8,224 nucleotides of DNA. Source: Clostridia bacterium (GTDB lineage Bacteria; Bacillota; Clostridia; Lachnospirales; Cellulosilyticaceae). The notes beneath the pieces were generated by a model, which saw nothing but the letters and a program-made list of their open reading frames with translations, was not told the origin of the DNA and did no database searches. Made by a program: the position numbers and the translations under genes. The DNA is taken from contig JAQSYC010000060.1 in assembly GCA_029256345.1 (NCBI GenBank), positions 1-8,224 on the forward strand, in the 5' to 3' direction. Positions 1-6,058 of this stretch are shown piece after piece (position 1 is the stretch's first letter; each line of letters begins with the position of its first letter).

Positions 1-734
1 CTAAGTCCCAACTTATTTAATATGTTATAATGCCAAAACGTAGCCCAGCCTTCATTCATGATCTTTGTTTCTATCTGAGGCAAAAAGTACCTGCTCTCTT
101 CCATAACAATATGCACAATATCTTTTTGCCAGTCCTCCAGCCGCCCGTATCGCATCAAAAAATCAAGAACATTTTCATAGGGGTATTCTATTTTTTTACT
201 CTGAAAATCATAATTCATCTTACAAAAAGCCCCACAATGAAGTTTGATAGAATGGGCCGCATCCAATATTTTCTCTACTTGTTCATAGCCTATACTTGGA
301 TCTGCAATATAAGTTCTTATTCTGGCTGCATGATTTTTAAAGCGCTCAAGTGTTAAATCTGCATTGGTGTACTCTTTAAAGAGCCTATTATGCTTAAAAA
401 AATCGTTGTGACCATATACATGGGCTATCGTTAAAATCTGCAGCAACAAGGTATTATCCTTCATCAGATAGGCAATACAGGGATTTGAATTAATAACCAT
501 CTCATAGGGCAGTCCTGCCAAATTGTATTTATAGGTGGCCTTGAGCTTTTCGTAGCTTTTGCCATAACTCCAATGGGGATAATGGGCCGGCATGCCCACA
601 TAAGCTTCATAACATAACATATCCTCGAAGCTTATAATCTCAAATTCCTGTGGGTAATACTCCAGGCCAATTTCTTTTGCCAACATCTCTATCTTTTCAT
701 TATAGCTTTCAAGGTCTTTCAATGTGTAGTTCAT
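1..734 (-). CDS. spoVR: SpoVR family protein (3' part cut off by the window edge)
   Basis: The first 244 residues of a SpoVR family protein are present; full-length members are roughly 460-510 residues, so about half is missing beyond position 1. The frame is open to the edge with no stop. Recognisable SpoVR signatures are HVYGHNDFFKHN (residues 105-116), LHCGAF (165-170) and MEESRYFLPQ followed by IETKIMNEGWATFWH (211-235). The conserved His, Glu and Asn residues suggest a metal-binding or enzymatic role, but no reaction is established for the family. B. subtilis SpoVR is needed for normal spore cortex formation, and the enterobacterial homologue YcgB belongs to the stationary-phase programme. 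The ATG overlaps the stop of yhbH as ATGA, implying translational coupling. The protein is probably cytoplasmic, since no signal peptide or membrane segment is visible. Identification is firm; the biochemical role is unknown. Confidence 0.95.
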   Translation of the reverse strand, partial: MNYTLKDLESYNEKIEMLAKEIGLEYYPQEFEIISFEDMLCYEAYVGMPAHYPHWSYGKSYEKLKATYKYNLAGLPYEMVINSNPCIAYLMKDNTLLLQILTIAHVYGHNDFFKHNRLFKEYTNADLTLERFKNHAARIRTYIADPSIGYEQVEKILDAAHSIKLHCGAFCKMNYDFQSKKIEYPYENVLDFLMRYGRLEDWQKDIVHIVMEESRYFLPQIETKIMNEGWATFWHYNILNKLGL

Positions 735-1921
735 GCTTCCTTCTCACCCCCAGCAGTCAGCTTTTCTACCTTTAGCATATCAACAAATGCTTCCCATACG
801 TCTTCTCGCTTTAATATTTTTACAATTGTAAAATTGGGTTTGATTACCCCTTCTAAATATCTATTCATAATGGTACTTGTGTAGGTACTTGTTTTGATTT
901 CACCATATCCAAACAAGTTACAGGCCTCACAAAGCTTATTAGCAAGTTCTACGGCTTTATCATTGTCTTCCCCCCAGTTATCCCCATCACTACAGTGGAA
1001 CGCATAGATATTCCAGTTGCTCGGATGAAATCTCTCTTCAATGATATCTAGGGCCTTCTGATACCCACTGCTAATATAGGTGCCCCCACTTTCTCCCCTA
1101 TGGAAAAAGTCGTTTTCGCTGACCTCTTTAGCCACTGTCGTATGGGCAATAAAAACAATCTCGACATTGATATATTTTATCATTAGAAACTGATAGAGTA
1201 AAAAATAAAAACTTCGCGCCAAATATTTTTTTGTCTGTCCCATGGAACCGGAGGTATCCATAATGCAAAGTACCACCGCATTGGAATCCCTTTTTAATTT
1301 AGGTTTTTTATAAAAATATTTGAGATCATCTTGATGAAATGGGATTCTGCCTTTTTTCTCTTCTTGCAGCCCAAGTTCTTCTCTTGTATGCTCTTCACGT
1401 TTTTCCCGTTTAATCTTTTCCATCACTGTATGTTTTTTAGATAATCTGTTCCTGGCCCCTTTATCTCTTACTCCTGAGCGTTTCGCCCCATATTGAACTT
1501 CTATTTCATTAAATTTCTTATGCTGCAAATAAGGCAGATTGAGATCTTCAAACAAAAAGTTAATGGCTTCTTCTATGGTGATTTCTGTCTCATAAATATC
1601 TTCGCCCTCTTCGTTACCAACTCCGTCTTCCCCACCTTCTTTTGAATAGTCTCCTTTAGAAATCTTTTTTCCTTTCTCTTCTTCTCCGCTTCCAGCCACT
1701 ACTGATTTCTGATTTTTTCCATACTTAAAGTAATATTCCTTTAAACCTTTTATAGGGATTTTTATTTTTTTATTTTTACTTTTACCAATAATACTCTCTT
1801 CTGAAATAATACTTCCTATATTATCTTTAATACTCTTTTCTACTAACTCTTTATGCCGCCTTCTATCCTCAACACTTCTATCTCTACTATTAGGCTGAAA
1901 TTCTTTAAAAACAGTTCCCAT
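731..1921 (-). CDS. yhbH: YhbH/YeaH family protein (DUF444) with VWA-type MIDAS domain
   Basis: A 396-residue DUF444 protein, middle gene of the prkA-yhbH-spoVR operon. I chose the ATG at 1921 because a strong Shine-Dalgarno (GGGGAGG) lies 4 bases upstream. The longer GTG start at 1945 would lie inside prkA and has no such site. The N-terminal part is basic and holds a family-typical RDRSVEDRRRHKELV stretch. Residues about 70-115 form a charged, Gly/Glu/Lys-rich and probably disordered linker. The C-terminal half is a von Willebrand A-like domain with a metal-ion-dependent adhesion site: DTSGSMG (222-228), GGTYIS (279-284) and CSDGDNW (310-316). VWA proteins often partner with AAA+ ATPases, which fits the PrkA protein encoded just upstream; that physical pairing is inferred here. 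It is sporulation-associated in Bacillus and cytoplasmic. Molecular function is unproven. Confidence 0.95.
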   Translation of the reverse strand: MGTVFKEFQPNSRDRSVEDRRRHKELVEKSIKDNIGSIISEESIIGKSKNKKIKIPIKGLKEYYFKYGKNQKSVVAGSGEEEKGKKISKGDYSKEGGEDGVGNEEGEDIYETEITIEEAINFLFEDLNLPYLQHKKFNEIEVQYGAKRSGVRDKGARNRLSKKHTVMEKIKREKREEHTREELGLQEEKKGRIPFHQDDLKYFYKKPKLKRDSNAVVLCIMDTSGSMGQTKKYLARSFYFLLYQFLMIKYINVEIVFIAHTTVAKEVSENDFFHRGESGGTYISSGYQKALDIIEERFHPSNWNIYAFHCSDGDNWGEDNDKAVELANKLCEACNLFGYGEIKTSTYTSTIMNRYLEGVIKPNFTIVKILKREDVWEAFVDMLKVEKLTAGGEKEA

Positions 1922-1925
1922 CAGA

Positions 1926-1932
1926 CCTCCCC
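1926..1932 (-). promoter_or_regulatory. Strong Shine-Dalgarno of yhbH, abutting the prkA stop
   Basis: Reading the minus strand, the prkA stop TAG is followed directly by GGGGAGG, a 4-base spacer (TCTG) and ATG. This site decides the yhbH start at 1921. It also means a ribosome terminating on prkA lies over the yhbH initiation region, favouring coupled translation of the two proteins. Confidence 0.85.
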
Positions 1933-3855
1933 CTAGTCTTTCCACAGGTTGTTGGCAGCATATTTGAGAATCACATTGCAGCAGTGATCACAGTAGCCAT
2001 TATTTTTCATTTCTTCAACCATAGCATCATACTTTACATTCTGTTCTCTGTCCCTGACTTTGTTTTGTGTAATAATTCTTGAAAGCTCTCTTACAGAAGA
2101 AGTCAATTTTTTCTCTATGGCCTCCTTGAGAGGCTCATAGGCAGCATACTCAACCTTCCCGCCATTTCTTATAATAGAAAACATATAGGAGGTTACATCC
2201 TGTCTAAAACCTTTAGCTCCAGCTTGGGTAATCCCTAACTGCTCTTCTATTGAACGCATAAATTCTTCATCCGGACTTAAGTCTTCTCCTGTATTGCTAT
2301 CTTTAATCTTTGTTTTATTTGCATAAGCCTCTGCATGATCAAGGTAATTATTAAACAAATCTTCTGCCTGTTCCTTGTAACCATGGATAAATGCCTTTGT
2401 GACTTCGCTTTCTAACATTTTATGATATTCTTTTTTGATAGTATCTTGTAAAAAGGCCAAATACCTCTTTTTGCCCTCTTCAGATACAGTCATTTCTTTG
2501 ACCTCTCTTGCAAGTACATCCATCAGCCCAATGGGGGTAATACAGTTGCAATCTGATTCAGACAATGCTATATCAACAGCTTTTGATATAAACCTTGTAG
2601 ATAACCCTGTCATCCCCTCTCTTTCAGCCTCTTCCTTAAGCTCTAAAATATCTATACGTTTAGTTGTGCCTTTTTCTATGATTTCTTCTCCATTATAGAT
2701 TTTTAACTTAGTCAACGGGTCTACCTTAGCTGAAGGTGTAAGCCTTGATAAGATAGCAAACATAGCTGCTATCTCCAATGTATGGGGCGCCATATGGGAT
2801 CTAAAATTTGAACTTCTTAACATTTTTTCATAAATCTTGATTTCTTGATTTAATTCTAAACAATAAGGCACCTCTACTTTAACAATACGGTCAAGTATGG
2901 CCTCATTGGTATGGTCTGATTTAAATTTGTTCCATTCCGCCTCGTTAGAATGGGCCAAGATAACTCCATCAAAATAAATCATCGCATTTTTTCCAGGAGA
3001 TGGTATGCTCTTTTCCTGTGTAGCAGTAATCATAGTATGTAGATACTCTACATCATTTTTGAAAACTTCTATGAATTCTACAAGTCCTCTATTTCCTGCA
3101 TTGAAGGCACCGTTTAAAGAAAGTACTCTTGGGTCATCCTCCGGATAAAGATCCATTTTAGAAATATCAATAGATCCCACCAGGACAGATGTATCCTGAT
3201 TGTTAGGGTCAACCGGCGGCACTACCCCTATACCCTTTCTAGAACGCATTGAAAAATCTGTTTGAATAACAGGGAATTTTTCATATTCTCCTTTAAATTC
3301 ATTAATAAGCCTGTATCTGCAAACAGGACATAAATCCCCTTCAATTCTAATATCCAAAGCTTCCTCTATGGGTCTTCTTAGATGTTTTGGAATAAGGTGG
3401 AGGGGTTCTTCTCTCATTGGGCACCCTTCTAATGCATAGATAGGCGGGCTCCCTTCAAGCAATCTTTTTATTGCATCGATAATGGATGATTTGCCGGCCC
3501 CTACAGGTCCTACTAAATACAGTACCTGCCTAGCCTCTTCCCCCTTCATAGCAGCTGAATAAAAATATCTTACAATCTTCATCAGTGTCTGGTCTATTCC
3601 ATAAAAATCCTGTTTAAAAAAATTGTACCTTTTGATAATATCTCTTCCATAGATTCTCATAAGCCTTGCATCTTCTTCAGTTTTAATGATTTCTATCCCT
3701 GCTTTGACAAGCAGGTGATACATACGCTCATGTGCCAGCTGACTCACATGTCTATCCTCATTTAAAATATCTAAATAGTCAAGAAAAGTCCCAGTAAACT
3801 TATCGACTTTTCTTTCTTTCCTGTCTTCTAAGATTAGCTTAGAAAAATCCACCAT
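1933..3855 (-). CDS. prkA: PrkA family AAA+ protein (serine protein kinase / ATP-dependent protease)
   Basis: A 640-residue PrkA, close to the 631 residues of the B. subtilis protein. The N-terminal AAA+ domain (PrkA AAA, about residues 20-400) has a clear Walker A GPVGAGKS at 116-123. It also has the family's CPVC pair (176-179), the NRGLVEF stretch (255-261) and ILDRIVKVEVPY (320-331). The C-terminal PrkA domain (about 410-640) ends in a Cys-rich CDHCC (622-626) that could bind metal. PrkA was first described as a serine protein kinase; more recent work on the Bacillus protein argues for ATP-dependent protease activity, so the reaction is unsettled. It is cytoplasmic and promotes sporulation in Bacillus; the enterobacterial YeaG equivalent acts in nutrient stress. 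The ATG at 3855 is preceded by AAGGGAG at about 9-10 bases. It is the first gene of the prkA-yhbH-spoVR operon. Confidence 0.97.
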   Translation of the reverse strand: MVDFSKLILEDRKERKVDKFTGTFLDYLDILNEDRHVSQLAHERMYHLLVKAGIEIIKTEEDARLMRIYGRDIIKRYNFFKQDFYGIDQTLMKIVRYFYSAAMKGEEARQVLYLVGPVGAGKSSIIDAIKRLLEGSPPIYALEGCPMREEPLHLIPKHLRRPIEEALDIRIEGDLCPVCRYRLINEFKGEYEKFPVIQTDFSMRSRKGIGVVPPVDPNNQDTSVLVGSIDISKMDLYPEDDPRVLSLNGAFNAGNRGLVEFIEVFKNDVEYLHTMITATQEKSIPSPGKNAMIYFDGVILAHSNEAEWNKFKSDHTNEAILDRIVKVEVPYCLELNQEIKIYEKMLRSSNFRSHMAPHTLEIAAMFAILSRLTPSAKVDPLTKLKIYNGEEIIEKGTTKRIDILELKEEAEREGMTGLSTRFISKAVDIALSESDCNCITPIGLMDVLAREVKEMTVSEEGKKRYLAFLQDTIKKEYHKMLESEVTKAFIHGYKEQAEDLFNNYLDHAEAYANKTKIKDSNTGEDLSPDEEFMRSIEEQLGITQAGAKGFRQDVTSYMFSIIRNGGKVEYAAYEPLKEAIEKKLTSSVRELSRIITQNKVRDREQNVKYDAMVEEMKNNGYCDHCCNVILKYAANNLWKD

Positions 3856-3896
3856 ATATTTTCCACTCCCTTACGAAGGCTGACTCTCTCTTTAAA

Positions 3897-3925
3897 AATA
3901 TATGGCAGATTTTATGAATACATGA
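3897..3925 (-). promoter_or_regulatory. Possible sigma-E-like promoter of the prkA operon
   Basis: On the minus strand CATATATT (3904-3897) matches 7 of 8 positions of the sigma-E -10 pattern CATACAnT. Upstream, TCATGTATT (3925-3917) loosely resembles the -35 ATATT-type element. The spacer is 12 bases, one or two shorter than usual. Initiation would fall near 3890 and give a leader of about 35 bases. Bacillus members of this operon are sigma-E controlled, which supports the reading, but the DNA is so AT-rich that chance matches are easy. Confidence 0.35.
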
Positions 3926-3959
3926 TAATTTTTTAGTTAATCCCTATTTATTTGTATAT

Positions 3960-3975
3960 TACCTTGTTTAAGGTA
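3960..3975. repeat. 16-base perfect palindrome TACCTT-N4-AAGGTA between divergent genes
   Basis: Arms TACCTT and AAGGTA are exact reverse complements around a GTTT spacer. The element lies in the 158-base gap between prkA (minus) and the small peptide gene (plus), about 38 bases before the peptide's ATG and 104 bases before the prkA ATG. Its size and symmetry suit a dimeric repressor or activator site. No U-tract follows on either strand, so it is not a terminator. The operator role is inference. Confidence 0.4.
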
Positions 3976-4013
3976 CAAAATAATAGTATTGCTAAGAAAG
4001 AAGGTGAAGCTCC

Positions 4014-4130
4014 ATGCATCTCAACCCTTATTATGCTTCATTACTTGGGTTTTACAAAGATGAAGAAGATATGTGTGAACAATTGGGTATCTGTTTAACA
4101 GATATTTATACAGATGAAGATTGGGTCTAA
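4014..4130 (+). CDS. Small acidic 38-residue protein of unknown function
   Basis: A short reading frame encoding 38 residues that begins MHLNPYYASLLGFY and ends DIYTDEDWV. AAGGTGA (4001-4007) lies 6 bases before the ATG, a better ribosome binding site than chance usually gives. The product is acidic (nine Asp/Glu against one Lys) and rich in aromatic residues, with Cys21 and Cys27; it has no signal peptide or membrane segment. It is transcribed divergently from prkA and stops two bases before the terminator hairpin at 4133-4161, so it fills its intergenic slot exactly. I recognise no family. It could be a small regulatory or spore-associated protein, or a chance frame. The ribosome binding site, the neat fit and the polar composition favour a real gene. 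Confidence 0.6.
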   Translation: MHLNPYYASLLGFYKDEEDMCEQLGICLTDIYTDEDWV

Positions 4131-4161
4131 AAAGCAGCAGTAGGGAGTCCCTACTGCTGCT
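4129..4161 (-). terminator. Rho-independent terminator, perfect 13-bp stem, containing a stop codon
   Basis: AGCAGCAGTAGGG (4133-4145) pairs perfectly with CCCTACTGCTGCT (4149-4161) around an AGT loop. On the minus strand the stem is followed by TTTTT (4133-4129), making a classic terminator for the GH26-like lipoprotein gene. That gene's last codons (three CAG and TAG) form one arm of the stem. On the plus strand the hairpin directly follows the small peptide gene but is trailed by GTTCGT, with no T-run, so it would terminate weakly in that direction. Confidence 0.88.
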
Positions 4162-5380
4162 GTTCGTAATAAATCTCTGCATACTTGCCGATATCTTCAA
4201 GCCTATAAAATTTATCGCCATTTAAGTCCTGGGTCATGCCTAATTTCGAGAGGGGTATCTTCTTAAAAAGGATACTCATATATTTTTGCGGAAGATAAAG
4301 TTCTGAGTTGAACTGTGCAGCTACAATACTATATTTCATAAAAACAGGGATTTTCTTTTCATCCTCTAGTTCTTCTATTCCCTCTAAAAAGGCCTCGCTT
4401 TTAAAAATCTTTTTCATATATTCTACTAACTGCTTTTGACTTGTTATACGGTAATCTTCTTTACCACTTTTGCTAACTTGTTCCATATCTACATCAATAT
4501 ACAGTACCCCTTTTATTCTAGGGTAAACCGAAAGAATGTCTTTATAAAAAAGCCCTAGTTTATTTTGAGCATCCTGTAAAGTATACGTATGATCTACTCT
4601 TGAATAATGTGAAATAGCTAAAGAAGAAATAATCATAGGTTTAGTTTTTTGAAAACTTTTGTACCAAAAATCTACCGCTTCCACGTGGTCATTGGTATAC
4701 CTCATACCATTTTTATATTGCGGTACATAAATGTTAATGCCCGCCCAATCTACAAACTCATCACCTGGATAATACAAAGGCATATCATAAAGTCTGCTGT
4801 CATCAATACTCCACACCACTACAGACTGCTCTAGATACTTTTTGACAACCTCATAAGCTCTTTGGTACGTCTCTTTATATTCAATAGGATTTGTCAACCG
4901 ACCGGAAACGGGAAAGAGTTCAATAAAAATAGGAACATTATAAGAAGCCTTAATATCCGAAATCATACGGTACAAAGGAACCAAATCAAAGTCTTTTCCT
5001 AAAAGCAACTTAATATACGGTACTTTACGCTGTGCCATACACTTTAATATTTCCTGTGAAGATAGACCTTCCTCCAGTGTATACTGAAACACTTTAAAGG
5101 TCTGAGTATGTCCTATGATCTCTTCAAAGGCTAAAATGTCTTTATTGATATCTTTATTTTTTTCAACATAAGCACCCAAATAAATGCCGCTGAACGGCTC
5201 GTATTTCCCAAGCTCTATCTCTTCTCTGACATAAAGCTCCATATCAACATCTCTTTTGCTAATCTCATTGACGCTGACAGTTTCATCCTCATAAATATGT
5301 TTTTGACTGCAGCCTCCAAAACCCATCATGGTAACTATAAGCATCAAAAAAATAATCCCTATTGAGATAGTTTTCTTCAT
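4151..5380 (-). CDS. Lipoprotein with GH26 (beta-mannanase)-like domain, probably catalytically inactive
   Basis: 409 residues from the ATG at 5380, chosen because GAGGTG lies 6 bases upstream and the signal peptide then begins MKKTISIGIIF. An upstream ATG at 5410 lacks a ribosome binding site. Residues 1-23 form a lipoprotein signal ending in FGGC, with lipid-carrying Cys24. Residues about 60-325 resemble a GH26/ManB-type barrel, with VVVWSIDD (187-194) and YYPGDEFVDWAGINIY (203-218) as the clearest matches. The family acid/base site (usually HEMN) reads IELF here, keeping Glu154 without the His. The segment that normally carries the nucleophile Glu reads KPMIISSLAIS (247-257), with no Glu. 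I infer a non-catalytic surface protein binding glycan or cell wall. Residues about 348-407 look like a small stalk domain of the copper-amine-oxidase-N type (weak). It lies 66 bases after recU, perhaps co-transcribed. Confidence 0.78.
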   Translation of the reverse strand: MKKTISIGIIFLMLIVTMMGFGGCSQKHIYEDETVSVNEISKRDVDMELYVREEIELGKYEPFSGIYLGAYVEKNKDINKDILAFEEIIGHTQTFKVFQYTLEEGLSSQEILKCMAQRKVPYIKLLLGKDFDLVPLYRMISDIKASYNVPIFIELFPVSGRLTNPIEYKETYQRAYEVVKKYLEQSVVVWSIDDSRLYDMPLYYPGDEFVDWAGINIYVPQYKNGMRYTNDHVEAVDFWYKSFQKTKPMIISSLAISHYSRVDHTYTLQDAQNKLGLFYKDILSVYPRIKGVLYIDVDMEQVSKSGKEDYRITSQKQLVEYMKKIFKSEAFLEGIEELEDEKKIPVFMKYSIVAAQFNSELYLPQKYMSILFKKIPLSKLGMTQDLNGDKFYRLEDIGKYAEIYYEQQQ

Positions 5381-5446
5381 TAAAATCACCTCATAAGAAT
5401 TATTCTCCATTTTTTATACTTTTATACCTACTCTTAATAGCTCCTC

Positions 5447-5974
5447 TTACTGATTCAAATACTTTTCTAATGTCTTTAAGTAATTAACATACACCCCTCC
5501 CTCAATAGGAATAAGGTATTTTTTATCAAACAAAGTATATCCGATGGATTTCTTTCCTCCCTGTACAGCACTTTCGTAATACTGATCCAGTGTATCGATA
5601 TCAATAAAAAAGTATTCTTCATATTTCTTAAAATAGACTACTAAAAAAGATTCACCGCCTTGTTTCTTAAAATCTTTCATAAATGCTATCTGATGCTCAT
5701 GTATATTGTTGATGGGTAAAAAGTTTTTTGATGTTTCTTTAGCGTCAAAACAAACCGCAACTCCCTGGATGACTCCAATATAGTCAACTGTACTTTTCTG
5801 TTCAAAATAAGCAAGTGTTATGACTCTTTTTTCTTTATCAATTGTAATGGGTTTAATAGGCGTTGGTACCTTTTGTACTACTCCGAGTTTTTTTTGTCTA
5901 TAAAGCTCATTTGTTACATTAATCATCTCTTCAAGTTCATTGCCTCTTAGTCCCCTTGTATTCCAATAACCCAT
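5447..5974 (-). CDS. recU: Holliday junction resolvase RecU
   Basis: A 175-residue RecU, slightly shorter than the roughly 200-residue Bacillus protein. RecU is the Gram-positive resolvase that cuts four-way DNA junctions in recombination and chromosome segregation. Landmarks are the N-terminal NTRGLRGNELEEMINVTN (5-22), VPTPIKP (36-42), the active-site region TVDYIGV (62-68) with Asp64, FDAKET (76-81) with Asp77 and Lys79, and FLPINNIHEHQ (85-95). The Asp64-Asp77-Lys79 spacing matches the D-X12-E-X-K catalytic set of RecU, with Asp replacing the usual Glu at the second position. The short N-terminus lacks much of the leader seen in Bacillus. AGAGGA precedes the ATG by about 8 bases. In Bacillus recU is paired with the penicillin-binding protein gene ponA; here its downstream neighbour is a cell-surface lipoprotein. 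Confidence 0.93.
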   Translation of the reverse strand: MGYWNTRGLRGNELEEMINVTNELYRQKKLGVVQKVPTPIKPITIDKEKRVITLAYFEQKSTVDYIGVIQGVAVCFDAKETSKNFLPINNIHEHQIAFMKDFKKQGGESFLVVYFKKYEEYFFIDIDTLDQYYESAVQGGKKSIGYTLFDKKYLIPIEGGVYVNYLKTLEKYLNQ

Positions 5975-5991
5975 TATTTTTTCCTCTTTTC

Positions 5992-6020
5992 TTGATTTTT
6001 TGTAAAATATTGGTTAATAT
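5992..6020 (+). promoter_or_regulatory. Candidate sigma-A promoter for the helical-repeat gene
   Basis: TTGATT (5992-5997), a 17-base spacer and TAATAT (6015-6020) fit a housekeeping promoter. Initiation near 6027 would leave a short leader carrying AGGAGG 5 bases before the ATG at 6059. The region is very AT-rich, so this is a plausible rather than certain call. Confidence 0.45.
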
Positions 6021-6042
6021 TAGATTAGATATTATTTTCCAA
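6014..6042 (-). promoter_or_regulatory. Candidate sigma-A promoter for recU, overlapping the opposing promoter
   Basis: On the minus strand TTGGAA (6042-6037), a 17-base spacer and TATTAA (6019-6014) make a reasonable housekeeping promoter for recU and the lipoprotein gene. Initiation would be near 6007, leaving a leader of about 30 bases. Its -10 box lies on top of the -10 box proposed for the plus-strand gene, inside the inverted repeat TAATAT-N8-ATATTA (6015-6034). AT-rich DNA makes chance matches likely. Confidence 0.35.
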
Positions 6043-6058
6043 AATATAGGAGGTATCC

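Noticed and set aside
30..356. Plus-strand open frame of 108 codons
   Set aside because: It lies entirely antisense to spoVR, whose minus-strand frame carries clear family motifs; the plus-strand translation looks like no protein family.
1922..1945. GTG start for yhbH eight codons upstream, inside prkA
   Set aside because: The added residues (ERLGGGL) are simply the translated ribosome binding site; the ATG at 1921 has the ideal spacing.
3862..3880. Small hairpin CCTT-CGT-AAGG over the prkA ribosome binding site as a riboswitch or thermosensor
   Set aside because: Only four base pairs with a three-base loop; too weak to claim regulation.
4021..4221. Minus-strand frame of 66 codons across the terminator
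   Set aside because: It overlaps the end of the lipoprotein gene, the hairpin and the small peptide gene antisense, and has no ribosome binding site.
4649..4834. Plus-strand frame antisense to the lipoprotein gene
   Set aside because: A shadow of a well-supported gene, with no initiation signal.
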